Assembly: GCA_910585755.1 (NCBI GenBank) | Contig: CAJUFH010000058.1 | Location: 1-19,667, forward strand | Source of the DNA: an uncultured Muribaculaceae bacterium | GTDB taxonomy: Bacteria > Bacteroidota > Bacteroidia > Bacteroidales > Muribaculaceae | Length of the DNA stretch: 19,667 bases | Reading direction: 5' to 3' | Part shown: positions 1-7,625 of the stretch, piece after piece | How positions within the stretch are numbered: the first letter of the stretch is position 1 | How the letters are laid out: every line of letters begins with the position of its first letter | Translations under genes and position numbers: made by a program | The notes under the pieces: model-generated | Database searches by the model: none | What the model was told of the DNA's origin: nothing | What the model saw: only the letters and a program-made list of their open reading frames with translations

Positions 1-1
1 A

Positions 2-1045
2 TTATTCGCTCAATTTATGCTGCGTGTATACCGAGAAATCCCTTCTTCGGTGCTTGCAAGTTTTTCAAATTTGAAAAACTTGCAAGCACCGAACTTTCGT
101 GATTTCAGAGCATCCTTCCGAGCGAAGCTCGGTCGAATTTTTTTAGTTCCCGCAGATACATTCGACAATGTTTCAGGCAAATTTCCAATCAGTTTTCAAA
201 TATGGCATTTAGATGAAGAGCCATCAGGAACCATTGCCGTTAATGCGGATGTCTATAATTCAAAAGGAGAGAATATTGGCATTAAAGCATTATGCACATT
301 TGAGGGTCGAAAAACCATAAATGATTGGATTATCGCAACCAGGAACAAAAATGACATCAATAATTCTATTGGTTTTATGTCTGCCAAAGGATGCGATTTC
401 CAAAACAACAATTACCTATACATTGTCAACTCTAAAAAACAGTTGCCTCATCCCAGGGGCACAATCATAACCCCGGATAATTTAACAGCGATTTGTGTGT
501 ATTTTGCTGTCCGCAAATCAATCACTCACACCTGGCTCAATGATAGAGATCAGTTTATGCAACCATATCCGGAATGGAGTCTTGACGAAGAATTCCAAAA
601 TGATTGCCTGACCTTTACCCTATTTTCCAATAACATATCTATGGAAATGGGGACTAATCATTGGATACCATTCACAGAAGAAGATGTAAACGCTCGTGAT
701 TGCTTCAGTAGCCATTTTATGAACGATTTCATAAATGGGAAATTTGGCTCAAGCTTGTATGGAATTTCACCCAAAGCATTTTCCTGTGAAGCCTCTGATG
801 TTTTAAATGCGGGAAAATATCTTTGGAGATATTACCATTCTCAGGCTGATTCACAACCTAATGCGGCCCTATATGACATAAAGAAATTTTTTCAAGGCGT
901 AAGCTCATCAAAAGGAAAGAGCAAAATGAATTCGCATAGCGATGACAAGTTGTACAACGACCTCATTGCTACTCTTAAAACAAAGCTCAGCATACTTGCC
1001 AACAAACTACAAGCGAAAATCTACCAATACGGTTTCTTACAATAA
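2..1045 (+). CDS. DNA methylase (N6-adenine type), C-terminal part
   Basis: The reading frame is open from the window edge (codons from base 2), so this is a gene cut by the window; the first internal ATG, at 17, is probably not the start. About 347 residues are visible. From memory of the family, they resemble the C-terminal half of large Eco57I/N6-type DNA methylases found in Bacteroidetes restriction systems. The matching stretches are VPADTFDN followed by FPISFQIW (near residues 50-70), INDWI, a TWLNDRDQF block and GTNHWIPFTEE. The catalytic SAM and NPPY motifs would lie upstream, so activity cannot be judged here. The C-terminus (YGFLQ) looks natural rather than broken. GC is clearly lower than in the genes from proS onward, which suggests acquired DNA. 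An AlbA_2 ATPase gene starts 10 bp after the stop, so the two are probably cotranscribed. A 48-bp palindrome and a terminator-like hairpin lie inside this coding sequence. Family assignment is moderately sure; the exact restriction type is not. Confidence 0.62.
   Translation, partial: LFAQFMLRVYREIPSSVLASFSNLKNLQAPNFRDFRASFRAKLGRIFLVPADTFDNVSGKFPISFQIWHLDEEPSGTIAVNADVYNSKGENIGIKALCTFEGRKTINDWIIATRNKNDINNSIGFMSAKGCDFQNNNYLYIVNSKKQLPHPRGTIITPDNLTAICVYFAVRKSITHTWLNDRDQFMQPYPEWSLDEEFQNDCLTFTLFSNNISMEMGTNHWIPFTEEDVNARDCFSSHFMNDFINGKFGSSLYGISPKAFSCEASDVLNAGKYLWRYYHSQADSQPNAALYDIKKFFQGVSSSKGKSKMNSHSDDKLYNDLIATLKTKLSILANKLQAKIYQYGFLQ
46..93. repeat. 48-bp perfect palindrome inside the methylase frame
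   Basis: Two 24-base arms (46-69 and 70-93) are exact reverse complements with no spacer; the symmetry stops at base 45 against base 94. Both arms are translated in the methylase frame, giving roughly SVLASFSN and LKNLQAPN, which read as normal protein. In mRNA it would form a very long hairpin. Confidence 0.9.
118..144 (+). terminator. terminator-like hairpin inside coding sequence
   Basis: CCGAGC (118-123), a GAA loop and GCTCGG (127-132) form a 6-bp GC-rich stem. It is followed after five bases by seven T residues (138-144). This has the layout of a weak intrinsic terminator but lies in frame within the methylase gene, 24 bp after the 48-bp palindrome. The T-run encodes Ile-Phe-Leu in the protein, so it may be a by-product of coding. 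Confidence 0.3.
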
Positions 1046-1055
1046 ACTTTTACAA

Positions 1056-2495
1056 ATGGATTGGAAAGCAAAAGCATTAAAATTACTAAATGACAGTCTT
1101 CGACCTATACCCTCTGAATTAAACGATATTGACTGGAAATCAGCGCTTTCTAATAAGACAGAACGACTGGCACAACATATTTCAGCCTTTGCCAATCATC
1201 CTGGCGGAGGGGTGCTCGTATATGGAGTCAATAATGATGGCTCATTTTCACCATTGACTAGTACGGCTATTGAAGAGACGGTAAAACGCCTTAGCAATAT
1301 TGCTCATAATAATTTAGCAAATCCGATACAAATTGAGCACGCTGTTATGAGCTTTAATGGCAGCGACTTACTCTTCATCTATATACCAGAACAGTTAGAA
1401 AAGCCCGTCCATTTAAGAGGAAAGGATATTTATAGCTCCTATTACAGATCGGGCGGACAAACATTAAAAATGTCTATTAAGCAGGTGCAGATTCATATAT
1501 CCCAATGCATAGGGGTTAGCTTTGAAGACAAATTAGCTATGGAACACTTATCCAAGCAAGAGGTTCTCGACTTAATAGACTATAAATGTTTATATAGACT
1601 GATGGATAAGATTCTTCCTATGTCTACTGATGCGATCATGAGTACCCTATCAGAATATGGGATCTGTATAGAGAAATCAGATTACTGGTCAATAACCAAT
1701 CTGGGAGCAATTTTGTTTAGCAGAGATTTACGGAAGTTTCCCTCATTATCGGGAAGAGAAGTTGTCGTAAGGATTTATTCTGGGCCAAACAACCGCCAAT
1801 TAAAACATGAACAACGAGGACAACTAGGTTACGCAGTTGGATTTAAAGGGTTAATAGACTATATTATAGGAAATGCCTCTGATGAAAAAATAGAAATCAC
1901 CCGCGGCCGGAAACCCCACTATCCACAAATTGCGATTAGAGAATTTGTGGCAAATGCGCTTATTCACCAAGATTTTGCCATTGAAGGCACACCCATTACA
2001 ATAGAAATCTACAATAATAGGCTAACGATAACAAATCCAGGTGCTTCATTAAACAATATCAATAGATTGATAGATCTTCCACCAAGATCAAGAAATGAAA
2101 AACTCGCACAAACGATGCTATTATTGCATTTGTGTGAACGACGAGGTAGCGGAGTAGATCGCGCAATCGAAGCAGTTGAGAAAATGCAATTGCCACCTGT
2201 AAGATTTCAAAATCTAGAAGACTACACCCGTGTGACGCTGTTCCCTCAGAAACCATTATCTGAAATGACAAGACGGGAAAGAATAGACGCTTGCTATCAG
2301 CATGCCTGTCTGATGTGGGAAGACAATTTACCCATTAATAATCAATCCATTAGAGAACGTTTTGGATTAAATAAGAACCAAGCTCCAACCGCCACAAGGA
2401 TTCTAACTGACACTGTTGAAGCAGGTTTAATAAAAACATCAGAAGATGACTATACTTCAAGAAAATACTCTTCTTATGTCCCATATTATGCATAG
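1056..2495 (+). CDS. AlbA_2 (Schlafen-type) and GHKL-like ATP-binding protein
   Basis: A protein of 479 residues often annotated as RecG-like or ATP-binding protein. The N-terminal part (about 20-160) fits the AlbA_2/Schlafen DNA-binding fold: DIDWKSALSNKTERLAQ is followed by AFANHPGGGVLVYGVNNDG (about 44-62). The C-terminal half carries a HATPase_c_4-type ATP site, with EFVANALIHQDF (296-307) as the N-box and RGSGVDRA (363-370) as a glycine box. The last 80 residues look like a winged helix. I chose ATG 1056 because the alignment to AlbA_2 proteins starts about there and it sits just after the methylase stop at 1045; the longer frame from 942 would overlap that gene by about 100 bp and adds low-complexity residues. 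Proteins of this design are common beside restriction-modification and defence genes and may act as regulators or nucleic-acid-binding ATPases. The role here is inferred from the neighbour only. Confidence 0.8.
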   Translation: MDWKAKALKLLNDSLRPIPSELNDIDWKSALSNKTERLAQHISAFANHPGGGVLVYGVNNDGSFSPLTSTAIEETVKRLSNIAHNNLANPIQIEHAVMSFNGSDLLFIYIPEQLEKPVHLRGKDIYSSYYRSGGQTLKMSIKQVQIHISQCIGVSFEDKLAMEHLSKQEVLDLIDYKCLYRLMDKILPMSTDAIMSTLSEYGICIEKSDYWSITNLGAILFSRDLRKFPSLSGREVVVRIYSGPNNRQLKHEQRGQLGYAVGFKGLIDYIIGNASDEKIEITRGRKPHYPQIAIREFVANALIHQDFAIEGTPITIEIYNNRLTITNPGASLNNINRLIDLPPRSRNEKLAQTMLLLHLCERRGSGVDRAIEAVEKMQLPPVRFQNLEDYTRVTLFPQKPLSEMTRRERIDACYQHACLMWEDNLPINNQSIRERFGLNKNQAPTATRILTDTVEAGLIKTSEDDYTSRKYSSYVPYYA

Positions 2496-2768
2496 GTCTT
2501 TATTTTCACGGCTATCCACACATCCGGCTAATCTCCTGATAATCTTACCATTGCTTCAACCGCATATAAAACTTAATACACTCGTTATTTAACCAATCCT
2601 ATCATTTGAGGCGCAACTCATAAATTATTATTGCACTATTTCATAATTTCAGCAGTTTTGGTGGAGATTGGCCCTGATTTAACGGCGGTGTGTTTCGGGA
2701 ATTGGGGAGTTTTTTGTAATTTTGCGGTCTATATTACACAGAAGTAAGACATTTCATATCTCTTTGCA
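2496..2768. other. Intergenic boundary between AT-rich island and GC-rich core
   Basis: No coding sequence is recognisable. The first about 170 bases are AT-rich like the upstream island; base composition rises from about 2660 toward proS. I see no tRNA, integrase site or inverted repeat that would mark an insertion end. The only functional element recognised is the proS promoter near the right end. Confidence 0.6.
2693..2724 (+). promoter_or_regulatory. Bacteroidetes-type promoter for proS
   Basis: The -7 box TAATTTTG (2717-2724) matches TAnnTTTG exactly. A TTTC (2693-2696) stands where the -33 TTTG box should be, with 20 bp between them. Predicted transcription starts near 2731, leaving a leader of about 38 bases before the ATG at 2769. 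Confidence 0.65.
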
Positions 2769-4250
2769 ATGGCAAAAGAACTTAAAGACCTCACGAAGCG
2801 GGCCGACAACTACTCGCAGTGGTATAACGACCTGGTTGTCAAAGCCGACCTGGCCGAACAGTCGCCCGTGCGCGGCTGCATGATCATCAAGCCCTACGGA
2901 TACGCCATCTGGGAGCGCATGCAGCAGACCCTTGACGCGATGTTCAAGGAGACCGGAGTGCAGAACGCCTATTTTCCCCTGCTGATTCCGAAATCGTTCC
3001 TCTGCAAGGAGGCTGAACATGTCGAAGGTTTCGCCAAGGAGTGCGCCGTCGTGACCCACTACCGCCTGAAGAACGATCCGGCGGGGGCGGGCGTAGTAGT
3101 AGACCCAGAGGCCAAGCTCGAGGAGGAGTTGATTATCCGCCCGACTTCCGAGACCATCATCTGGAACACATACCGCAACTGGATCACGTCGTACCGCGAC
3201 CTGCCTATCCTCTGCAACCAGTGGGCCAACGTGATGCGCTGGGAGATGCGTACACGCATGTTCCTCCGCACCAGCGAGTTCCTCTGGCAGGAAGGCCATA
3301 CCGCCCACGCCACCCGCGAAGAGGCAGAGGCCAAAGCGCAGGAGATGCTCGAGGTATATGCCAACTTCGCTGAAAAATACCTGGGCCTCCCCGTAATCCG
3401 CGGCGTCAAGAGCGCCAACGAGCGTTTCGCCGGTGCGATCGACACATATACCATCGAGGCTATGATGCAGGACGGCAAAGCCCTCCAGTCGGGCACGAGC
3501 CACTTCCTGGGCCAGAATTTCGCCAAGGCCTTCGACGTAACCTTCATCAACAAGGACAACAAGCCCGAATACGTGTGGGCGACCTCCTGGGGCGTCTCCA
3601 CGCGCCTGATGGGAGCCATGATCATGGCCCACAGCGACGACAACGGCCTGGTACTCCCCCCGCACATCGCCCCGATCCACGTCGTAATCGTTCCTATCTA
3701 CAAGAACAACGAGCAGCTCGCGATGATTTCCGAAAAGGTTGCTCCGATCATCGACCAGCTCAAGGCGCTCGGCATCCGCGTCAAGTATGACGACGCCGAC
3801 AACCGCCGCCCCGGCTTCAAGTTCGCCGACTATGAGCTGAAAGGTGTGCCAGTGCGCCTTGCGATCGGAGCCCGCGACCTCGAGAACGGCACCGTGGAGC
3901 TGATGCGCCGCGACACCCTCGAGAAGCAGGTAGAACCGATCGAGGGGATTGCCGAATTTGTCAAGAACCTCCTAGAGGAAATCCAGCAGAACATCTACGA
4001 CAAGGCCCTCGCCCGCCGCAACGAGATGACCCGCAAGGTCGATACCTGGGACCAGTTCAAGGAAGAAATCGAAAAGGGAGGCTTCCTGCTCTGCCACTGG
4101 GACGGCACCCCCGAAACCGAGGAGCGCATCAAGGCCGAAACCAAGGCCACAATCCGCTGCATACCTCTCGACGCGCCCGAAGAGGATGGCAAGGACATGC
4201 TGACCGGCCTCCCCTCGCACCGTCGCGTAGTCATCGCCCGCAATTATTAA
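2769..4250 (+). CDS. proS: Prolyl-tRNA synthetase, type 3 (archaeal/eukaryal-like)
   Basis: Charges tRNA-Pro with proline in the cytoplasm. The 493-residue length and the absence of the large editing insertion found in the E. coli type mark this as the shorter archaeal/eukaryal-like form that is usual in Bacteroidetes. Class II signatures are clear: RPTSE (124-128) in the proline pocket, motif 2 within 157-178 (RWEMRTRMF then EFLWQEGHT), and SGTSHFLGQ (241-249). An anticodon-binding domain follows (about 290-390) with GARDLENG. The C-terminal domain ends in tyrosine, as is normal for this type; it keeps only some of the cysteines used for zinc binding in archaeal members. The start follows a good promoter and has no in-frame rival. 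The glycosyltransferase gene begins 39 bp later and may be transcribed with it. Confidence 0.97.
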   Translation: MAKELKDLTKRADNYSQWYNDLVVKADLAEQSPVRGCMIIKPYGYAIWERMQQTLDAMFKETGVQNAYFPLLIPKSFLCKEAEHVEGFAKECAVVTHYRLKNDPAGAGVVVDPEAKLEEELIIRPTSETIIWNTYRNWITSYRDLPILCNQWANVMRWEMRTRMFLRTSEFLWQEGHTAHATREEAEAKAQEMLEVYANFAEKYLGLPVIRGVKSANERFAGAIDTYTIEAMMQDGKALQSGTSHFLGQNFAKAFDVTFINKDNKPEYVWATSWGVSTRLMGAMIMAHSDDNGLVLPPHIAPIHVVIVPIYKNNEQLAMISEKVAPIIDQLKALGIRVKYDDADNRRPGFKFADYELKGVPVRLAIGARDLENGTVELMRRDTLEKQVEPIEGIAEFVKNLLEEIQQNIYDKALARRNEMTRKVDTWDQFKEEIEKGGFLLCHWDGTPETEERIKAETKATIRCIPLDAPEEDGKDMLTGLPSHRRVVIARNY

Positions 4251-4289
4251 TCGGAGGCTGAATAACGCCCCCTATCCCAACCCCGCACA

Positions 4290-5234
4290 ATGGTTCTCGC
4301 AATCGTAATCCCCTGCTACAACGAAGAGCAGGCGCTCCCGATAACCGCAGAAAAGCTCCTTCGGCTCCTCGACCGCATGGCGGCCGAGGGGCTGGCGGCG
4401 CCTGACAGCTACCTGCTGTGCTGCAACGACGGAAGCCGCGACCGCACCTGGGAGGTTATCGAGGAACTGCATTTGCGCGACAAGCGGGTAAAGGGAATCA
4501 ACCTCGCCCACAACCGCGGCCACCAGAACGCCCTGCTCGCGGGGCTTATGACCGTCAGGGGCCATTGCGACGCCGCTGTATCCATCGATGCCGACCTGCA
4601 GGATGATCCGGAAGCCATCGTGAAGATGGTCAAGGAGTTCCACAAGGGGAAGGAGATTGTCTACGGAGTGCGTTCATCGCGCGATAGCGATACCTGGTTC
4701 AAGCGCACCTCGGCCCACGCCTTCTACTCGTTCCAAAAGAACATGGGGCTTGAGACCGTCTACGACCACGCCGACTACCGCCTTATGAGCGACCGGGCGC
4801 TGAACCTCCTCAGCGAGTACGGCGAGAGCAACCTCTTCCTGCGCGGAATCGTGCCGCAAATCGGCTTGGACACAGCGATTGTCACTTATCCGCGGGCCGA
4901 ACGCGTCGCCGGAGAGTCGAAATACCCGCTGAAGAAGATGCTGAGTTTCTCCATCGACGGCATCACCTCTTTCTCAGCCCGTCCGATGCGGTGGATATTC
5001 ATAACCGGGCTGGTACTCCTGGCTGTCGCGCTTTTAGTGACCGTCTATGTCTTCATCTCATATTTTTACAGCGACCATATCGAGGCCGGATGGGCCTCGC
5101 TGATGCTATCGGTATGGATTCTCGGCTCTATGATTCTGATTGCCATAGGGATAGTCGGGGAATATATCGGCAAGATTTTCAACGAGGTGAAGCACCGGCC
5201 CCGCTACGCCATCCGCGACACCTTATGGGACTGA
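4290..5234 (+). CDS. Family 2 glycosyltransferase, GtrB/DPM1-like membrane protein
   Basis: Likely moves a sugar from a nucleotide donor to a polyisoprenyl phosphate at the cytoplasmic face of the inner membrane. The GT-A fold is visible: VIPCYNEE (6-13), CNDGSRDRTWE (45-55), the metal-binding SIDADLQDDPEA (98-109) with DAD at 100-102, and DHADYRLMS (159-167). Two C-terminal membrane helices (about 235-258 and 269-292) followed by a basic tail are typical of the GtrB/YkcC-type bactoprenol glycosyltransferases. The length of 314 residues is normal for the group. The gene lies 39 bp after proS and its stop overlaps the start of the TamL-like gene by 10 bp, pointing to translational coupling. 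Sugar and acceptor cannot be told from sequence. It could equally serve O-antigen modification, capsule or lipid A decoration. Confidence 0.9.
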   Translation: MVLAIVIPCYNEEQALPITAEKLLRLLDRMAAEGLAAPDSYLLCCNDGSRDRTWEVIEELHLRDKRVKGINLAHNRGHQNALLAGLMTVRGHCDAAVSIDADLQDDPEAIVKMVKEFHKGKEIVYGVRSSRDSDTWFKRTSAHAFYSFQKNMGLETVYDHADYRLMSDRALNLLSEYGESNLFLRGIVPQIGLDTAIVTYPRAERVAGESKYPLKKMLSFSIDGITSFSARPMRWIFITGLVLLAVALLVTVYVFISYFYSDHIEAGWASLMLSVWILGSMILIAIGIVGEYIGKIFNEVKHRPRYAIRDTLWD

Positions 5235-7597
5235 CCCGCGACCTACGCTTTTTCCGCTCCCTCCTCCTGCCGGCACTCGCAGGGCTGGTGCTCGCGGCGT
5301 GTTCGTCAACCAGGCATGTGCCCTCGGGAGAGCGGCTGCTCGACAAGGTCGAGATAAAGGTCGCGGATTCCTCCCGCGTCGCCGCTAAAGGCTTCAACAA
5401 CTACCTTCGCCAGACCCCCAACCACCGCGTGCTCGGACTGGCCAAGATGCAGTTGGGGGTCTACAACCTGTCGGGCGCGGACTCCACGAAGGGGTTCAAC
5501 CGCTGGCTCCGCAAAATCGGGGAAGCACCGGTAATCGCCGACTCCTCGCTCACCGACCAAAGCGCCCGACAACTGCGCCTCGCCCTTATCAACAAGGGAT
5601 ATAACGACGCGCGGGTCAGCGTTGACACAACGCACATCGAGGACAAGAAAATATCTCTCCGATACAACCTCTACCCCGGTGTCCCGCACCAAATCAACTC
5701 CATAAGCTACGATATAGCCGACCCGGCTCTGCGCGACATAGTAATGGCCGACTCGGCCCGATTCCCGATCGGCCCTGGCGACCCCCTCGACCGCGACCGC
5801 CTCGACGCGCTCCGGGCCATGGTTGCGGAGAGGCTGCGCAACCGAGGCTTCTTCGCCTTTTCCAAGGAATACATCTCGTTTACAGCCGATACCGTAGCCG
5901 GAAGCAAGGATGTTGACCTGACAATGACCCTGCGGCCCCACCGCATCGGCGACCCCGCGGGGCAGCTCGCCGCTCCCGACGGGCGCGACCGGGGCTATTC
6001 GCGCTACCGGTTCCGCAACGTGTTCGTCGTCACGGACTTCTCTCCCGGCGACAACACCAACGATTTCCTTTTTCCCGGCCGTGACACCGTCAGATGCGAC
6101 GGTCTGACGATTCTCTACGGTCCCGACCGCTTCCTGAAGCCGCGGGCAATCGATGACCAGTGCTTTATAAAGCCCGGGAAGCTGTACTCGTCGCAGGCTA
6201 TCGACCGCACTTACGAGGGATTCAACCGACTGGCGGTACTTCGCTATGTCAACATCATAACGCGCCCGGCCGGATTCGACGGCGACTCAGAAGGGCTGGA
6301 TGTCTACATTCTGCTGTCAAGGGCTCGCAAACAGGGCATCACCGCCGAACTCGAAGGAACAAACTCGCAAGGTGACCTCGGCATCGGTGGCGCTCTGACA
6401 TATACCAACCGCAACCTCGCCCACGCCGGAGAAATCCTCAACGTGAAGGTCCGCGGAGCATACGAAAGCCTCTCGGGGAAGCTCGAAAACCTTATCAACG
6501 ACCGCTATACCGAGCTGGCGGCCGAAGCGTCACTGACGTTCCCGAAATTCAAGGCGCCGTTCATGGCCTCCGACTTCAAGGCAAAGATGAGAGCATCAAC
6601 AGAGTTCGCCGTGACTTTCATGCGCCAGGAGAGGCCCGAATACACCCGCCTGATGCTGGGAGCCGCCTGGAAATACAAGTGGGCCAACCGCTCCAACACC
6701 GCCCGGCGCACCTTCGACCTGGTTGACATAAACGTCGTTAACCTCCCGAAATCAACTGTCGACTTCATAGACCACATCGCTCCCTCCAACCCGCTGCTTC
6801 GCTACTCCTACGAAGACCACTTCATCATGCGAATGGGGTACGCGGTCTACATCACGAACCGCCGCCCGGCGGCAACAGGTATTGAAAACGCCAGGAAGCG
6901 CTTCCAGGTGAACACCTATACTCTCCGCGCTTCCGGCGAAATCGCCGGAAACCTCCTGTACGGCATCTCCAACCTCATCGGCCAGCGACGCGAGGGAGGG
7001 GTCTACCGCATTTTCGGCATCCAATACGCCCAGTATGTCAAAGGAGAGTTCGACTACACCATAAACCACGCCTTCACGACCCGCAACTCAATCTCCTTCC
7101 ACGCGGGGGCCGGGCTTGCCATTCCTTACGGCAACTCGTCGATGGTCCCCTTCGAGAAGCGCTTCTTTGCCGGAGGCGCCAACAACGTGCGCGGATGGGG
7201 AGTACGCACCCTCGGGCCGGGAGCTTACGATGCCCGCAACTCGGTGACCGACTTCATCAACCAGTGCGGCGACGTCTCGCTGATTCTCAACCTCGAATAC
7301 CGCAACAAGCTGTTCTGGGTGTTCGAGGGAGCGCTTTTCGTCGACGCGGGCAACATATGGACAATCAAGGAATACCCCAATCAGCCGGGAGGCGCGTTCC
7401 GGTTCAAGAAGTTCTACCGCCAGATCGCGGCGGCCTACGGCATCGGCCTGCGCATGGACTTCACCTACTTCCTTCTCCGCTTCGACCTCGGCATGAAGGC
7501 CCACAACCCGGCCCGCGGCCAGGAGCCATGGCCCCTTCTCCACCCCTCCTGGCGCCGCGACGTCACCTTCCACTTCTCCGTCGGCTACCCCTTCTAA
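5225..7597 (+). CDS. Omp85-family outer membrane lipoprotein, TamL-like
   Basis: A 790-residue protein of the BamA/TamA superfamily, which helps insert outer-membrane proteins. It starts with a signal peptide ending in LVLAAC, with Cys26 as the lipidated residue; TamA homologues in Bacteroidetes that are lipoproteins are known as TamL. After the lipobox comes VPSGERLLDKVEI, typical of this group, then POTRA-like repeats and a C-terminal beta-barrel from about residue 370. The barrel has the loop-6 motif as VRGW (655-658) in GGANNVRGWGVR, where most Omp85 proteins have VRGF or VRGY. The last residues, FSVGYPF, end in the terminal phenylalanine expected for outer-membrane barrels. I chose ATG 5225 because it gives an ideal lipoprotein signal; the longer frame from 4991 runs through the glycosyltransferase gene. 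A tamB partner is not beside it. Confidence 0.88.
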   Translation: MGLTRDLRFFRSLLLPALAGLVLAACSSTRHVPSGERLLDKVEIKVADSSRVAAKGFNNYLRQTPNHRVLGLAKMQLGVYNLSGADSTKGFNRWLRKIGEAPVIADSSLTDQSARQLRLALINKGYNDARVSVDTTHIEDKKISLRYNLYPGVPHQINSISYDIADPALRDIVMADSARFPIGPGDPLDRDRLDALRAMVAERLRNRGFFAFSKEYISFTADTVAGSKDVDLTMTLRPHRIGDPAGQLAAPDGRDRGYSRYRFRNVFVVTDFSPGDNTNDFLFPGRDTVRCDGLTILYGPDRFLKPRAIDDQCFIKPGKLYSSQAIDRTYEGFNRLAVLRYVNIITRPAGFDGDSEGLDVYILLSRARKQGITAELEGTNSQGDLGIGGALTYTNRNLAHAGEILNVKVRGAYESLSGKLENLINDRYTELAAEASLTFPKFKAPFMASDFKAKMRASTEFAVTFMRQERPEYTRLMLGAAWKYKWANRSNTARRTFDLVDINVVNLPKSTVDFIDHIAPSNPLLRYSYEDHFIMRMGYAVYITNRRPAATGIENARKRFQVNTYTLRASGEIAGNLLYGISNLIGQRREGGVYRIFGIQYAQYVKGEFDYTINHAFTTRNSISFHAGAGLAIPYGNSSMVPFEKRFFAGGANNVRGWGVRTLGPGAYDARNSVTDFINQCGDVSLILNLEYRNKLFWVFEGALFVDAGNIWTIKEYPNQPGGAFRFKKFYRQIAAAYGIGLRMDFTYFLLRFDLGMKAHNPARGQEPWPLLHPSWRRDVTFHFSVGYPF

Positions 7598-7625
7598 CCT
7601 CGACGCGCAACGATGACCTAATCCG

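Noticed and set aside
942..1055. Upstream extension of the AlbA_2 ATPase gene
   Set aside because: It would overlap the methylase by about 100 bp and adds residues unlike AlbA_2 proteins; ATG 1056 fits the family start.
2754..3680. Long minus-strand open frame (308 codons) opposite proS
   Set aside because: It lies fully inside the well-supported proS gene, has no recognisable domain, and is the usual by-product of GC-rich codon use.
4991..5224. Upstream extension of the TamL-like gene
   Set aside because: It runs through the glycosyltransferase membrane helices in another frame and would bury the lipoprotein signal.
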